This document shows, in pieces, positions 26,312 through 38,655 of a DNA stretch of 64,000 nucleotides (positions within the stretch are counted from its first letter, which is position 1; every line of letters starts with the position of its first letter). A program made the translations under genes and the position numbers. Location of the stretch: NCBI RefSeq assembly GCF_002001105.1, contig NZ_MUNP01000038.1, forward strand, positions 90,049-154,048. The letters run 5' to 3'. The DNA is from Rhodanobacter sp. C06 (GTDB taxonomy: Bacteria > Pseudomonadota > Gammaproteobacteria > Xanthomonadales > Rhodanobacteraceae). Below the pieces are notes generated by a model that ran no database searches, had not been told where the DNA came from, and worked only from the letters and a program-made list of their open reading frames with translations.

Positions 26312-26920
26312 ATGGCCGGTTTCGGACTGTTGAAGCGGCTGGTGGGCGGTGGCGAGCGTCGCCACAGCGAACCGCGTGTGCGCGCGCCGGTGGCCACCCG
26401 GGTGCTGGTGGTGGACGACTCGGCCACGATACGCGCCGTGCTGGGCAAGATGCTGGGCCAGGACGGCTACGAGGTCATCAAGGCCGCCGATGGCGAAAGC
26501 GCGCTCGAACTGGCGCGCAGCGAGCCACCGCACCTGGTCTTCCTCGACATCGTGCTGCCCGGCATGTCCGGCTTCGAGGTACTGCGTACCCTGCGCCGCG
26601 AGCCGGCCACGCATGGCATCCCCATCGTGATGATCAGCGGCAACGTGCAGGCCACCGAGCAGTTCTACGTGCAGCGTTACGGTGCCGACGATTTCATGAA
26701 AAAGCCGTTCGGCCGCGCCGAGGTGTTCGAGCGCGTGCAGCAACTGGTGCTGGCCGGCCGCCTCCCGGCGCGCACCTTGATCGAGCAGCCGCTGCCGCCG
26801 AGCGGGATGAGCCAGGCCGAATGGGATGCGATCCCCGATATCGCGATGCCGGACGAGGCCCATGTCGCGCACGAGGCGTCGCCAATGCCCGACGAGCCGC
26901 CACCGTCCGCCTTGGCGTAA
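26312..26920 (+). CDS. CheY-like response regulator with amphipathic N-terminus (paralogue 2)
   Basis: 202-residue receiver protein closely related to the one at 22053: MAGFGLLKRLVGGG N-terminus, LVVDDSATIRAVLGKML, phosphorylation site D79 (FLDIVLPG), VMISGNVQATEQFY and the Lys in MKKPFG. An acidic Pro-rich tail (about 155-202) replaces the Val-rich tail of paralogue 1. A G-rich ribosome site precedes the start. The two copies are 3.7 kb apart and flank unrelated stress genes, which points to a duplication followed by insertion or rearrangement. Confidence 0.9.
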   Translation: MAGFGLLKRLVGGGERRHSEPRVRAPVATRVLVVDDSATIRAVLGKMLGQDGYEVIKAADGESALELARSEPPHLVFLDIVLPGMSGFEVLRTLRREPATHGIPIVMISGNVQATEQFYVQRYGADDFMKKPFGRAEVFERVQQLVLAGRLPARTLIEQPLPPSGMSQAEWDAIPDIAMPDEAHVAHEASPMPDEPPPSALA

Positions 26921-27304
26921 ACCTTTGGGCCGGTACTTCGCGCGGCGTCGATGCGCCGGCGATCACGGCCTTTCCTCGCGATCCGGGGCGACGGAGCTCA
27001 GCCGGCCGCCGGCATTGCGCTCGGGTACGTCCGGGGGATGGCGCGCGCCTAAATCAGGGCTGAACTGATGTCGTCGCTGCGGTCATCGCAACGGTCAACT
27101 GGATTCGCAGGCATGCCGTTCTCCGTCCCGTGCCGGCCAGACGAGCAACGATCCGGATCGACGCTAGAAAGGGGTTTCCGAGATTTCCAGCGCGGATGGC
27201 CGGGCCTTTGGCCAGGATGCGCGGATGCGGCCGCCTGCCGTGCACGGGTGTGGTTTCTTCCGGAACAGATTCAGTCCGCCAACTATCGAACGAGGTTCCT
27301 GCTC
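26921..27304. other. Intergenic space without a recognisable gene
   Basis: 384 bp between a response-regulator gene and a small secreted-protein gene. Short open frames exist but lack ribosome sites and family features. It probably holds the promoter and leader of the downstream gene; I see no defined elements. Confidence 0.5.
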
Positions 27305-27664
27305 ATGAATGCAAAGACGACGTTTCGCAACAGCTTGATGGCTCTGCTGGTGTCCGCCGCGTTCGCCTCGGGTGCCGCGATGGCCCAGGCCGCACCGCAG
27401 ACCGACGTCCCGGGGCATCCCCGTGTCAACGAGGTCAACAACCGCCTGGAAAACCAGCAAGACCGCATCCAGGCGGGCGTGAAGAATGGCCAGCTCAATG
27501 CCAAGCAGACCACGCGCGACGAAACCCGCGACAACAATATCGCGGCGCGCGAGAGTGCCGACGAGGCGAAGCACAATGGCCATCTCACCAAGAAGGAAAA
27601 GCACAACCTCAACAAGTCCCTGAACCGGGACAGCCGTCAGATCCATCGCCAGCGCGTGCGCTGA
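27305..27664 (+). CDS. Small secreted charged protein
   Basis: 119-residue protein with a signal peptide (1-29, AAMAQA cut). The mature part is very hydrophilic and helical, with a recurring pattern: NRLENQQDRIQAGVKNGQL, then HLTKKEKHNLNKSLNRDSRQI. Proteins of this pattern are widespread in proteobacterial envelopes without assigned function. The high Asn/Gln/Lys content contrasts with the Ala/Arg-rich neighbours. It has its own terminator. Confidence 0.75.
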   Translation: MNAKTTFRNSLMALLVSAAFASGAAMAQAAPQTDVPGHPRVNEVNNRLENQQDRIQAGVKNGQLNAKQTTRDETRDNNIAARESADEAKHNGHLTKKEKHNLNKSLNRDSRQIHRQRVR

Positions 27665-27692
27665 TCCGGCGCTCGAGCGATCGGATGCGTGG

Positions 27693-27724
27693 AAACCTCC
27701 TCGTACCCGCGAGGAGGTTTTTTT
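27693..27724 (+). terminator. Rho-independent terminator
   Basis: AAACCTCCTCG-loop-CGAGGAGGTTT stem followed by T-rich sequence, 28 bp after the small secreted-protein gene. Confidence 0.92.
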
Positions 27725-27764
27725 ATTGCGGCACGGGCAGAAGGCTGGGCGCGCCAGGCAGTCG

Positions 27765-30341
27765 TCAGCGCAGCGACTTCAACCGGTACAGCGCCTCCAG
27801 CGCTTCGCGCGGGCTCAGCGCGTCGGGATCGACCGCGTCCAGCGCGTGTTCCACCGCCGACGGTGCGGGCGGCGCGAACAGGCCCAGTTGCGGCGAGGCA
27901 TCGACGGCGGGCGCCGGCGCGCTGGCGTGGGCATGCATGCCGCGCTCCAGTTCGGCCAGCGTGCGCCGCGCGTCGGCGATCACGGCCTTCGGCAGGCCGG
28001 CCAGCGCGGCCACCTGCAGGCCGAAGCTGCGGTTGGCGGGACCGTCCTTCACCGCGTGCATGAACACCAGTTGCTCGCCGTACTCGACCGCGTCCAGATG
28101 CACGTTGGCGATGCCGGAATATTCGCCGGCGAGTTCGGTCAGCTCGAAATAGTGCGTGGCGAACAGGGTGAACGCGCGGCTGGCGGTGGCCAGGTGCACC
28201 GCGGCGGCACGCGCCAGCGCGAGGCCGTCGTAGGTGCTCGTGCCGCGGCCCACCTCGTCCATCAGCACCAGGCTGTGCGCGGTAGCGTTGTGCAGGATGT
28301 TCGCGGTCTCGCTCATCTCCACCATGAAGGTGGACTGGCCGCGCGAGAGGTCGTCGCCGGCGCCGATGCGGGTGAAGATGCGGTCGACCGGGCCGATCAC
28401 CGCGCGTGACGCCGGCACGTAGCTGCCGATATGGGCGAGCAGCACGATCAGTGCGTTCTGCCGCATGTAGGTGCTCTTGCCGCCCATGTTCGGGCCGGTG
28501 ATCACCAGCATGCGGCGGTCGTCGCCTAGGGTGAGGTCGTTCGGTTCGAACGGTTCCTCGCGCACCTTTTCCACCACCGGATGGCGGCCGCGTTCGATCG
28601 CGATGCCGGCTTCGTCGGCGAGTTCCGGCGCGCTCCAGTCCAGCTTCTCGGCACGTTCGGCCAGTGTCGCCAGCACGTCCAGTTCGGCGATCGCGGCGGC
28701 GGCCTGCTTCAGCGGTTCCAGTTTTTCGGTGAGCGTGTCGAGCAAGGCCTCGTACAGCGCGCGCTCGCGCATCAGCGAGCGTTCCTTCGCCGACAGCACC
28801 TTGTCCTCGAACTGCTTCAGTTCCTCGGTGATGTAGCGCTCGGCGTTCTTGGTGGTCTGCCGGCGCGTGTAGTGCGTGGGGGCCTTGTCCGACTGCGCCT
28901 TGCTGATTTCGATGTAGTAGCCGTGCACGCGGTTGTAGCCAACTTTCAGCGTGGGGATGCCGCTGGCGGTTTTCTCGCGCTCCTCCAGTTCCACCAGGTA
29001 CTGGTCGGCGTGGGTGGAGAGGCGGCGCAGTTCGTCCAGTTCGGCGTCGTAGCCGTCGTTGATGACACCGCCGTCGCGTTGCAGCACGGGTGGTTGTTCG
29101 ACGATGGCGCGTTGGAGCAAGGCGGCGTTGTCGGCATGGTCGCCGATGCGCTCGACGAGTGCGTGCAGGAGCGGGCTGTCCAGATTTCCGATGCGTTCCC
29201 GCAACTCCGGCGCCGCCAGCAAGCCGTCACGCAGCGTGGACAGGTCGCGCGGCCGCGCCGAGCGCAGCGCCACGCGGGCGAGGATGCGCTCCAGGTCGCC
29301 GATGCCACGCAGCGTGTCGCGCAGCGCTTCGTGGCGGCGGTTGTCGATCAGCGTGCCGATGGCCTGGTGACGGCCGCGCAGCACGTCGCGCGAACGCAGC
29401 GGGCGGTTCAGCCAGCGGCGCAACAGGCGCGCGCCCATCGGCGTCACCGTCTCGTCCAGCACGCCGAGCAAGGTGTGCTCGGTGCGGCCGCTGGGGTGCG
29501 TGTCGAGTTCGAGGTTGCGGCGGGTGGCCGCGTCCAGCGCGATGGTTTCGCTGGCCGCTTCCACCGCCATGCCGCTGAGGTGCGGCAGCGCGCTCTTCTG
29601 GGTTTCCTCGACGTAGCCGAGCAGGCAGCCGGCCGCACCGATCGCCAGCGGCAGCTTGTCCACACCGAAGCCGCCGAGGTCGCGCGTGCCGAAGAAACGG
29701 TTGAGTTCGCGCCGCGCGGCGTCGCTCTCGAAATGCCACGGCGGCCGCTTGCGCAAGCCGGGCAGGGCGGCGACCAGCTTCGGCCACGCCACGCTTTCGT
29801 CCACCAGGGTTTCGGCGGGCTGCAGGCGCGCGAGTTCCGCGGCCAGAGCCTCGGCATGTGGCACTTCGCTGAGCAGGAAACGGCCGCTGGAGAGATCCAC
29901 CCACGCGAGGCCGTAGCCGTCCTTCGCGCCGGCGCCGATCGCCAGCAGCAGGTTGTCGCGGCGCTCTTCCAGCAGCGCGGCGTCGGTCACCGTGCCCGGC
30001 GTGACCACGCGCACCACCTTGCGTTCGACGATGCCCTTGGCCAGCGCCGGATCGCCGATCTGCTCGCAGATCGCCACCGACTCGCCGAGCCGCACCAGCT
30101 TGGCCAGGTAGTTCTCCACCGCGTGGTAGGGCACGCCCGCCATCGGGATCGGCGCGCCTGCCGACTGGCCGCGCTGGGTCAGCGTGATGTCCAGCAGCCG
30201 CGCCGCCTTGCGCGCGTCGTCATAGAACAGCTCGTAGAAATCGCCCATGCGGAAGAACAGCAGCACGTCCGGGTGCGTCGCCTTGGCGCCGAGGTACTGG
30301 CGCATCAGCGGGGTGTGCAGGGAGAGATCGTCGGCGGTCAT
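27765..30341 (-). CDS. mutS: DNA mismatch repair protein MutS
   Basis: 858-residue MutS that recognises mispairs and recruits MutL. The mismatch-binding F35-Y-E37 (GDFYELF) is intact. The connector, core and clamp domains follow, and the ATPase starts at Walker [10 protein letters not shown] (from about residue 616) with Walker [17 protein letters not shown] and the signature [10 protein letters not shown]. The C-terminus ([16 protein letters not shown]) is the tetramerisation helix region. It is divergent from pncC across 63 bp. Confidence 0.98.
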   Translation of the reverse strand: MTADDLSLHTPLMRQYLGAKATHPDVLLFFRMGDFYELFYDDARKAARLLDITLTQRGQSAGAPIPMAGVPYHAVENYLAKLVRLGESVAICEQIGDPALAKGIVERKVVRVVTPGTVTDAALLEERRDNLLLAIGAGAKDGYGLAWVDLSSGRFLLSEVPHAEALAAELARLQPAETLVDESVAWPKLVAALPGLRKRPPWHFESDAARRELNRFFGTRDLGGFGVDKLPLAIGAAGCLLGYVEETQKSALPHLSGMAVEAASETIALDAATRRNLELDTHPSGRTEHTLLGVLDETVTPMGARLLRRWLNRPLRSRDVLRGRHQAIGTLIDNRRHEALRDTLRGIGDLERILARVALRSARPRDLSTLRDGLLAAPELRERIGNLDSPLLHALVERIGDHADNAALLQRAIVEQPPVLQRDGGVINDGYDAELDELRRLSTHADQYLVELEEREKTASGIPTLKVGYNRVHGYYIEISKAQSDKAPTHYTRRQTTKNAERYITEELKQFEDKVLSAKERSLMRERALYEALLDTLTEKLEPLKQAAAAIAELDVLATLAERAEKLDWSAPELADEAGIAIERGRHPVVEKVREEPFEPNDLTLGDDRRMLVITGPNMGGKSTYMRQNALIVLLAHIGSYVPASRAVIGPVDRIFTRIGAGDDLSRGQSTFMVEMSETANILHNATAHSLVLMDEVGRGTSTYDGLALARAAAVHLATASRAFTLFATHYFELTELAGEYSGIANVHLDAVEYGEQLVFMHAVKDGPANRSFGLQVAALAGLPKAVIADARRTLAELERGMHAHASAPAPAVDASPQLGLFAPPAPSAVEHALDAVDPDALSPREALEALYRLKSLR

Positions 30342-30404
30342 CGGGGCGTTTGGCTGGAGGCGGCGAGCGCGCTAACGTGCGCGCTTCAAGACTTGGAGTT
30401 TCGC

Positions 30405-30914
30405 ATGGTGCCGCCGTCCGTTCCTACCGATGCCGAACTGCGCGCGCAGGCCGAGGCCGTGGCGGAGTCCTGCCTGCGCCAGCGCCTGATGCTGGTGACG
30501 GCCGAATCCTGCACCGGCGGCTGGATCGCCAAGACGCTCACCGACCTGCCGGGCAGTTCGGCCTGGTTCGACGCCGGCGTGGTCACCTACAGCTACGAGG
30601 CGAAGCAGGCGCTGCTCGGGGTGGATCCGCGCACGCTGGAGCACACCGGCGCGGTGAGCGAAGAGACCGTGCTGGAAATGGTCTCCGGCGCGCTGGCCCG
30701 CTTCGGCGCGGGCGTGGCGGTGGCGGTCACCGGCATCGCCGGCCCCACCGGCGGCACGCCGGACAAGCCCGTGGGCACGGTGTGGATCGGCTGGAAGCGC
30801 CGCGGTGGCTACGCCCACGCGCTGCTGTGCCATTTCGGCGGCGACCGCGACGCGGTGCGCCGGCAGACCGTGGCGGCGGCCCTCGCCGGCCTGCGGAAAA
30901 CCCTGACGGAATGA
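30405..30914 (+). CDS. pncC: Nicotinamide-nucleotide amidase (CinA C-terminal domain)
   Basis: 169-residue stand-alone CinA-C domain enzyme that deamidates NMN to NaMN in the pyridine nucleotide cycle. The family motifs TAESCTGGWIAKTLTDLPGSS, YSYEAKQALLGV and VTGIAGPTGGTPDKPVGTVWIG are all present. GGAG lies eight bases before the ATG at 30405. It lies upstream of recA, a very common order in gammaproteobacteria; the 125-bp gap is large enough for a separate recA promoter. Confidence 0.95.
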   Translation: MVPPSVPTDAELRAQAEAVAESCLRQRLMLVTAESCTGGWIAKTLTDLPGSSAWFDAGVVTYSYEAKQALLGVDPRTLEHTGAVSEETVLEMVSGALARFGAGVAVAVTGIAGPTGGTPDKPVGTVWIGWKRRGGYAHALLCHFGGDRDAVRRQTVAAALAGLRKTLTE

Positions 30915-31039
30915 GGCGCCCCAAGCCGGCTGGCCGGCTTGACCGCTGTGGGATACTCGGAGTTCGTCGCTGATCGCAGCCCGTGAGACGCGATCCGGGC
31001 ATCATGCCCTCCATTCACAGCCCAACCGGAACCAAGACG

Positions 31040-32077
<1,038 letters not shown>

Positions 32078-32094
32078 TCGCTCGCCGCTCCATT

Positions 32095-32118
32095 CCCTCC
32101 CCTGCGCGCAGGGGAGGG
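32095..32118. repeat. Perfect 24-bp palindrome between recA and recX
   Basis: CCCTCCCCTGCG followed by its exact reverse complement, then a G-rich stretch. It resembles the CCCTCTCCC-type intergenic palindromes that recur in Xanthomonadales (another at 57269). It could attenuate read-through from recA into recX, as stem structures do between these genes in E. coli. Confidence 0.7.
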
Positions 32119-32141
32119 TTGGGGTGGGGTAGGCCTACTGC

Positions 32142-32633
32142 ATGAAACGCCGCGACGGCGACTCCGGCAAACCCGGCCCCAGCGCCTACGACAAGGCGTT
32201 GGGCTTGCTTGCACGTCGCGAGCAGTCGAAGCGCGAACTCCGCCGCAAACTCGACCAGGGCGGTTACGCCAGCGGCGAATCCGACGCGGCGCTGGCCCGG
32301 CTTGGCGAGCAGCACTACCAGGACGACGAACGCTTCGCCGGGATGCTGCTGCGCAATCGCGCCGCCCAGGGCTACGGCCCGGCGCGCATCCGCATGGAGC
32401 TGAAGACCCACGGCCTGGCCGACGCCGCGATCCGCCAGCTGCTGGACGAGTGCGAGGTGGACTGGAACACCAGTGCGCTGAACCAGTTGCGCCGGCACTA
32501 CGGCGGCAAACCTGCCGCGGATCGCGCCGAGCAGGGCAAACGGGCACAATTCCTCCTGCGCCGCGGCTTTGCCGCCGCCACGGTAAGATACGCAACCCAC
32601 GCCGAAGTGGACGAGGCCGACGAGGAAACTTGA
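32142..32633 (+). CDS. recX: RecA modulator RecX
   Basis: 163-residue all-helical protein with the three tandem three-helix repeats of RecX ([23 protein letters not shown], then [26 protein letters not shown], then [10 protein letters not shown]). It binds the RecA filament groove and limits RecA activity. It lies 64 bp after recA, on the far side of a 24-bp palindrome, so its level is probably lower than that of recA. Confidence 0.95.
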   Translation: MKRRDGDSGKPGPSAYDKALGLLARREQSKRELRRKLDQGGYASGESDAALARLGEQHYQDDERFAGMLLRNRAAQGYGPARIRMELKTHGLADAAIRQLLDECEVDWNTSALNQLRRHYGGKPAADRAEQGKRAQFLLRRGFAAATVRYATHAEVDEADEET

Positions 32634-32660
32634 TCGCGGCAGCGCCGCGGCGTGTCTCTC

Positions 32661-32680
32661 ATGGACATTGCCGCCAACGC

Positions 32681-32684
<4 letters not shown>
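32661..32684 (+). other. Seven-codon Ala-rich mini-ORF overlapping the alaS start
   Basis: ATG-GAC-ATT-GCC-GCC-AAC-GCA-TGA (peptide MDIAANA) ends in an ATGA overlap with the alaS start. Three of its seven codons are for Ala, the amino acid handled by the downstream enzyme. No strong ribosome site precedes it, so its translation is unproven. Confidence 0.3.
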
Positions 32685-35323
<2,639 letters not shown>

Positions 35324-35575
35324 CGTCAACCACAACCCCTGCCACAGGTCATGCCTGTGCGCATTGCACCAGTGATGGTTGCTCGCTAGTATCGCCCGAA
35401 TACCGATGGGCGCTTGTTGCGCACGGCCGACCGGTTGTCGCGACAGGTAGCTGGATGGAGAGCCGGGAAGGCGGTAGGGCCTTCGACGGATCGATCGTCG
35501 AACCGCGGTGATGGACGCTCAGGGGTGAGGCACCATCTACGCGGTCTGGAACCAGGAATTAATGGAGTAGTAACC

Positions 35576-35782
35576 ATGTTGATTCTGACCCGCAGGGTTG
35601 GCGAAACCCTGATGATCGGCGACGAGGTGACCGTCACCGTTCTGGGCGTGAAAGGCAATCAGGTGCGCATCGGCATCAATGCGCCGAAGAATGTCGCCGT
35701 GCATCGCGAAGAGATCTACCAGCGCATCAAGGGCGAGCACGAAGCAGGCGGCGGTTCCGCCTCCGGCGGCGACGAACACTGA
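35576..35782 (+). CDS. csrA: Carbon storage regulator CsrA
   Basis: 68-residue RNA-binding dimer that blocks or stabilises mRNAs by binding ANGGA motifs. [21 protein letters not shown] is the family N-terminus and [12 protein letters not shown] the conserved C-terminal strand/helix with R44-type contacts. A Gly/Ser-rich tail follows. GGAG (in AATGGAGTAG) precedes the ATG by nine bases; as a GGA-containing leader it could be a self-binding site. The 252-bp space after alaS suggests an own promoter. Confidence 0.98.
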   Translation: MLILTRRVGETLMIGDEVTVTVLGVKGNQVRIGINAPKNVAVHREEIYQRIKGEHEAGGGSASGGDEH

Positions 35783-35855
35783 TCGCGGCATCCGGGCTTT
35801 ACCTCAAGCCGGTCGGCGGTTATCCTTGCCGACCCTGCCGCAGCACCACAAACCC

Positions 35856-35948
35856 GGAGAGATGCCCGAGTGGCCGAAGGGGCTCCCCTGCTAAGGGAGT
35901 ATAGGGTCAAAAGCCTTATCGAGGGTTCGAATCCCTCTCTCTCCGCCA
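35856..35948 (+). tRNA. tRNA-Ser (anticodon GCT)
   Basis: 93-nt class II tRNA: acceptor GGAGAGA pairs with TCTCTCC, followed by discriminator G and an encoded CCA. The anticodon loop is CTGCTAA (anticodon GCT at 35890-35892), a long variable arm is present, and the T arm GAGGG-TTCGAAT-CCCTC is perfect. It reads AGC/AGU codons. It follows csrA, the usual order in gammaproteobacteria. Confidence 0.97.
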
Positions 35949-35999
35949 GATACGCATACGCCCCCTCGTGGGGCGTTTTGCGTATCTGGCGGAGAGAGA
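35936..35999. repeat. Perfect 21-bp inverted repeat made from the tRNA-Ser 3' end
   Basis: Bases 35936-35956 (tRNA 3' strand, CCA and eight bases beyond) are exactly repeated in inverse at 35979-35999. An inner stem CGCCCC/GGGGCG (35959-35964 with 35970-35975) sits between them. The whole forms one long hairpin that captures the acceptor 3' strand of the tRNA. Confidence 0.9.
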
Positions 36000-36400
36000 T
36001 GTGTGGACGAAGCCTCCGGTTCGACAAATTCGTCCGGAACGAATTTGGACAGCCGAAGGCTGGCCCTGGAGCGCGCAGCGCGGAGGGGTGAGCCCCATGG
36101 ATGGGGCGACAATCCCTCGCGCCACGCCAACGTGACGCTGATCGAAGCGCCTCCTTGTGGGGCGTTTTGCGTATCTGGCGGAGAGAGAGGTGTGGACGAA
36201 GCCTCTGGTTCGACAAATTCGTCCGGAACGAATTTGGACAGCCGAAGGCTGGCCCTGGAGCGCGCAGCGCGGAGGGGTGAGCCCCATGGACGGGGCGAAC
36301 AATCCCTCGCGCCACGCCAACGTGACGCTGATCGAGGCGCGCCCCCTCGTGGGGCGTTTTGCGTATCTGGCGAAGAGAGGTGTGGACGAAATCTCCGGTG
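35959..36400. repeat. Tandem ~190-bp repeat behind tRNA-Ser (two full units and a partial third)
   Basis: Unit 1 runs 35959-36147 (189 bp) and unit 2 36148-36339 (192 bp), nearly identical. Unit 3 starts at 36340 and loses similarity after about 60 bp. Each unit opens with a short stem (CGCCCCCTCGTGGGGCG in unit 1), then the inverted tRNA-Ser tail (35979-35999, 36168-36188, and 36360-36380 with few changes). It goes on with further small stems such as AAATTCGT-ACGAATTT and CAGCC-GAA-GGCTG. Both strands are open in several frames, but only because of the repetition. No gene is supported in 35949-36486. Confidence 0.9.
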
Positions 36401-36486
36401 ATTCGGCGCAGCTTGCTGCTGCGGCACCCGCGCCACTTCCGGTAGCGGGAGCAGTATCGGTCTGTCTTCACCCCTCCATCAGGTGA

Positions 36487-37368
36487 TCAATGCCCGTCCT
36501 CGTCGTTCTCCTGGCCCAGCCTCACCCAGTCGATGGCTTCGAGCACATAGGGAGCGAACAGGAAGTCCCGGATCCGGGTGATCCGGTTCTCTGCCCAGTC
36601 GATCAGGACAAAATGTGCGGGACTCTCCATCGGGGCGGTGCTGTCGAAGACCAGCATCGCCGGCCGCCCTTCGACCGCACCGAGGGCGAACCGCCATTTC
36701 GTCACTTCCGCGTAGCGCGTGAAATAGGGAACGATCTTGTCGCGCCCGTCCAGTTGCAGCCGGTTCACCAGGTCGAGCTTCACGTCGTCGGCGAGCATGG
36801 CGCGGATCGCATCGAAATCGCCGCTCTGGAACAGGTCCACATAGGCGGCGATCTTCCGCCGGGCTGCGTCGGGCATCAGCGGCAGCCGGGCGTCTTCGGG
36901 TGCCTGCGCGAGTCGGCGCAGCGCGGCGCGCCCGCGCTGCAGCGCCGACTTGGCCGCCGCCGGAGAGCACTCGGCGATGCCTGCGATCTCGTCGATCGAA
37001 TGACCCAGGACGTCCTTGAGGATCACCGCGCAGCGCTGGAGCTCGGGCAGCCGCAGGAACGTCTGGAAGCTGATCGCGACGATGTCCGCCTCGGGCATCG
37101 GCGCTGCCTCGATGTCCTCGGTGAGCGGAACGACCGTGCCCCGGGACCGGACGCGCAGGAAATCGAGACTCGCGTTGTGGGCGATGCGGAACAGCCAGCC
37201 TTCGAGATGGTCCACCCCGGCGCCCTGGGCGCGCGCGTGCAGGGCCTTGACGAGGACGTCCTGCAGGATGTCCTCGCCATCGATCGCCGATCCGGTCATG
37301 CGCGCGCAGTAGCGATGGAGGCGCGGCCGCAGCGCTTTCAGGCGACCCTCGAATTCGTCCGTGCTCAT
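36487..37368 (-). CDS. ECF-type RNA polymerase sigma factor with SnoaL-like C-terminal domain
   Basis: 293-residue protein: sigma region 2 (about 8-80, with MTGSAIDGEDILQDVLVKAL and WLFRIAHNASLDFLR), then sigma region 4 (about 105-155, with LGHSIDEIAGIAECSPAAAKSALQRGRAALRR). A C-terminal domain of about 120 residues (KIAAYVDLFQSGDFDAIRAMLADDV) has the SnoaL-like pattern seen in SigJ/ECF41-related factors, where it controls activity instead of an anti-sigma factor. The WLPEP linker typical of ECF41 is not seen. Its start overlaps the stop of the hydrolase gene (ATGA), and it is the last gene of a four-gene operon. Confidence 0.88.
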   Translation of the reverse strand: MSTDEFEGRLKALRPRLHRYCARMTGSAIDGEDILQDVLVKALHARAQGAGVDHLEGWLFRIAHNASLDFLRVRSRGTVVPLTEDIEAAPMPEADIVAISFQTFLRLPELQRCAVILKDVLGHSIDEIAGIAECSPAAAKSALQRGRAALRRLAQAPEDARLPLMPDAARRKIAAYVDLFQSGDFDAIRAMLADDVKLDLVNRLQLDGRDKIVPYFTRYAEVTKWRFALGAVEGRPAMLVFDSTAPMESPAHFVLIDWAENRITRIRDFLFAPYVLEAIDWVRLGQENDEDGH

Positions 37369-38252
37369 GTCGGAACCTGCTGCGCTGGTGTGACCCGGCG
37401 GGCCAGGGATGGGATGCCGGCGAGTATTCGCGCGAGGGCGGCCGGTTGCGACAGGAAGGGAGAGTGGCTGCTCTCCAGCGTGTGGGGAGTCGTCTTGCCG
37501 CCGATGGTGGCGTCCATCGCCGCCATCATGTGATCCTGGCCGGCCAGGGGAATGGCGCAATCCTGCGTGCAGCGGATGTAATGGCGCGGCACCGTGCCGA
37601 ATCGGTCCTGGGTGACCGCCGATGGCGCCAGCGCGCCAGCGTTTGATTCGTCGCAATGGAGCTGCGATGCGGCGTGCGTGAAATCGGCTTCGGGCACATC
37701 GTGGTAGAACGAGGCCTTGAGCAGCGACCGGTAGGCGTGGTCGGTCGACCCCGGGTGAATCCGGGTGGCGCCGATGATGGCGGGGTTGCCCACGAACAGC
37801 CGGGGCGCCAATGCCGAGGACAGCGTTTCGTGCCGGAGCATTTCGAGCAGCGTCATGCCGGTCGGCACCATGAACCCGGCGAGATACACGACCGCATGCA
37901 GCAGTGTCGGCACCTGCTCGGCTACCGCCGAAATCGTCATGCCGCCGGCCGAATGTCCGACCAGGACAACCCGGCCCCGCGAGGCAGCCTCCTTCACCAG
38001 TGCGACGACCGCCTGCGTCCGCTGGTCTTGCGTCACGCCGGCGCTGGGCGACGGCTCGGTGGCGAATGCGACGGGGTCGAACGGCACGCGATCAAGCGAT
38101 GCCGGCGCAGTCGCATGAACCCCGGCGCCGGGGAGATCCAGCGTCATGGCCTCGAAGCCGCCGGCTTCGAGCAGGGGTGTGACGCGGTTCCACGTTGAAC
38201 GGTTGTGCCAACCGCCGTGGACCAGGACAAAGACCGTCTTGCTTGCTGACAT
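37365..38252 (-). CDS. Alpha/beta hydrolase (EstC/salicylate esterase-like)
   Basis: 295-residue hydrolase: oxyanion-loop LVHGGWHNRSTW near the N-terminus, nucleophile elbow GHSAGG (Ser), and a late His in LESSHSPFLSQPAAL. The sequence resembles the HNL/esterase group that acts on small aromatic esters. Cytosolic; no signal peptide. The start MSASKT at 38252 has an AAGAGAG ribosome site; a longer start at 38279 is possible. It is cotranscribed with the sigma factor downstream (4-bp overlap). Confidence 0.87.
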   Translation of the reverse strand: MSASKTVFVLVHGGWHNRSTWNRVTPLLEAGGFEAMTLDLPGAGVHATAPASLDRVPFDPVAFATEPSPSAGVTQDQRTQAVVALVKEAASRGRVVLVGHSAGGMTISAVAEQVPTLLHAVVYLAGFMVPTGMTLLEMLRHETLSSALAPRLFVGNPAIIGATRIHPGSTDHAYRSLLKASFYHDVPEADFTHAASQLHCDESNAGALAPSAVTQDRFGTVPRHYIRCTQDCAIPLAGQDHMMAAMDATIGGKTTPHTLESSHSPFLSQPAALARILAGIPSLARRVTPAQQVPT

Positions 38253-38290
38253 GGATGGGCTCTCTTGGTGTGCTGCCATCGTAGGCCGGG

Positions 38291-38605
38291 TCAGACGTCC
38301 CGGTTGGCGAATAGGAACATCTGGACGCCCGAGTCATCCGGCGCGAAAAGCCGGCGGTCCGCCCCGGCCGCCCGTCCCTCGGGGCTTGCGAACGCCCTTT
38401 CGATCGCCGCGAGGTCGTCGAAATGCAGCGTGCCGATCCGATGGATGCCGGCGGCGCCCACCGGGGTCGCGATGGGGCCATCGCTCACCTCGTATTTCCT
38501 GAGGCCGGGAATCTTCCAGGCGAGAGGCACGTGGATGTCGAAGTAATGCCGGTCGAATGCCTCGATGTCCTTCGGTGTACGGTAGATCACCAACATCCGG
38601 GCCAT
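38291..38605 (-). CDS. EthD domain protein
   Basis: 104-residue ferredoxin-like fold protein of the EthD family: MLVIYRTPKDIEAFDRHYFDIHVPLAWKIPGL is the family's conserved N-terminal half. The His residues may bind substrate. Members often assist oxidation of ethers or aromatic polyketides; no role is proven for this one. GAGGAG precedes the ATG at 38605. It is the second gene of the operon. Confidence 0.82.
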   Translation of the reverse strand: MARMLVIYRTPKDIEAFDRHYFDIHVPLAWKIPGLRKYEVSDGPIATPVGAAGIHRIGTLHFDDLAAIERAFASPEGRAAGADRRLFAPDDSGVQMFLFANRDV

Positions 38606-38655
38606 GGCGGTTCTCCTCGTGGGTTTGCGTGGCGCAGGTTCTGGCAGGGGTGTCA

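Noticed and set aside
30939..30962. A sigma-70 promoter TTGACC for recA
   Set aside because: No acceptable -10 box lies at the right distance.
35959..36400. CRISPR array
   Set aside because: The unit is about 190 bp, has no short spacer pattern, and no cas genes are present.
35916..36436. Several open frames on both strands in the tandem repeat
   Set aside because: They repeat the same peptide two or three times because of the DNA repeat, have no ribosome site and no family.
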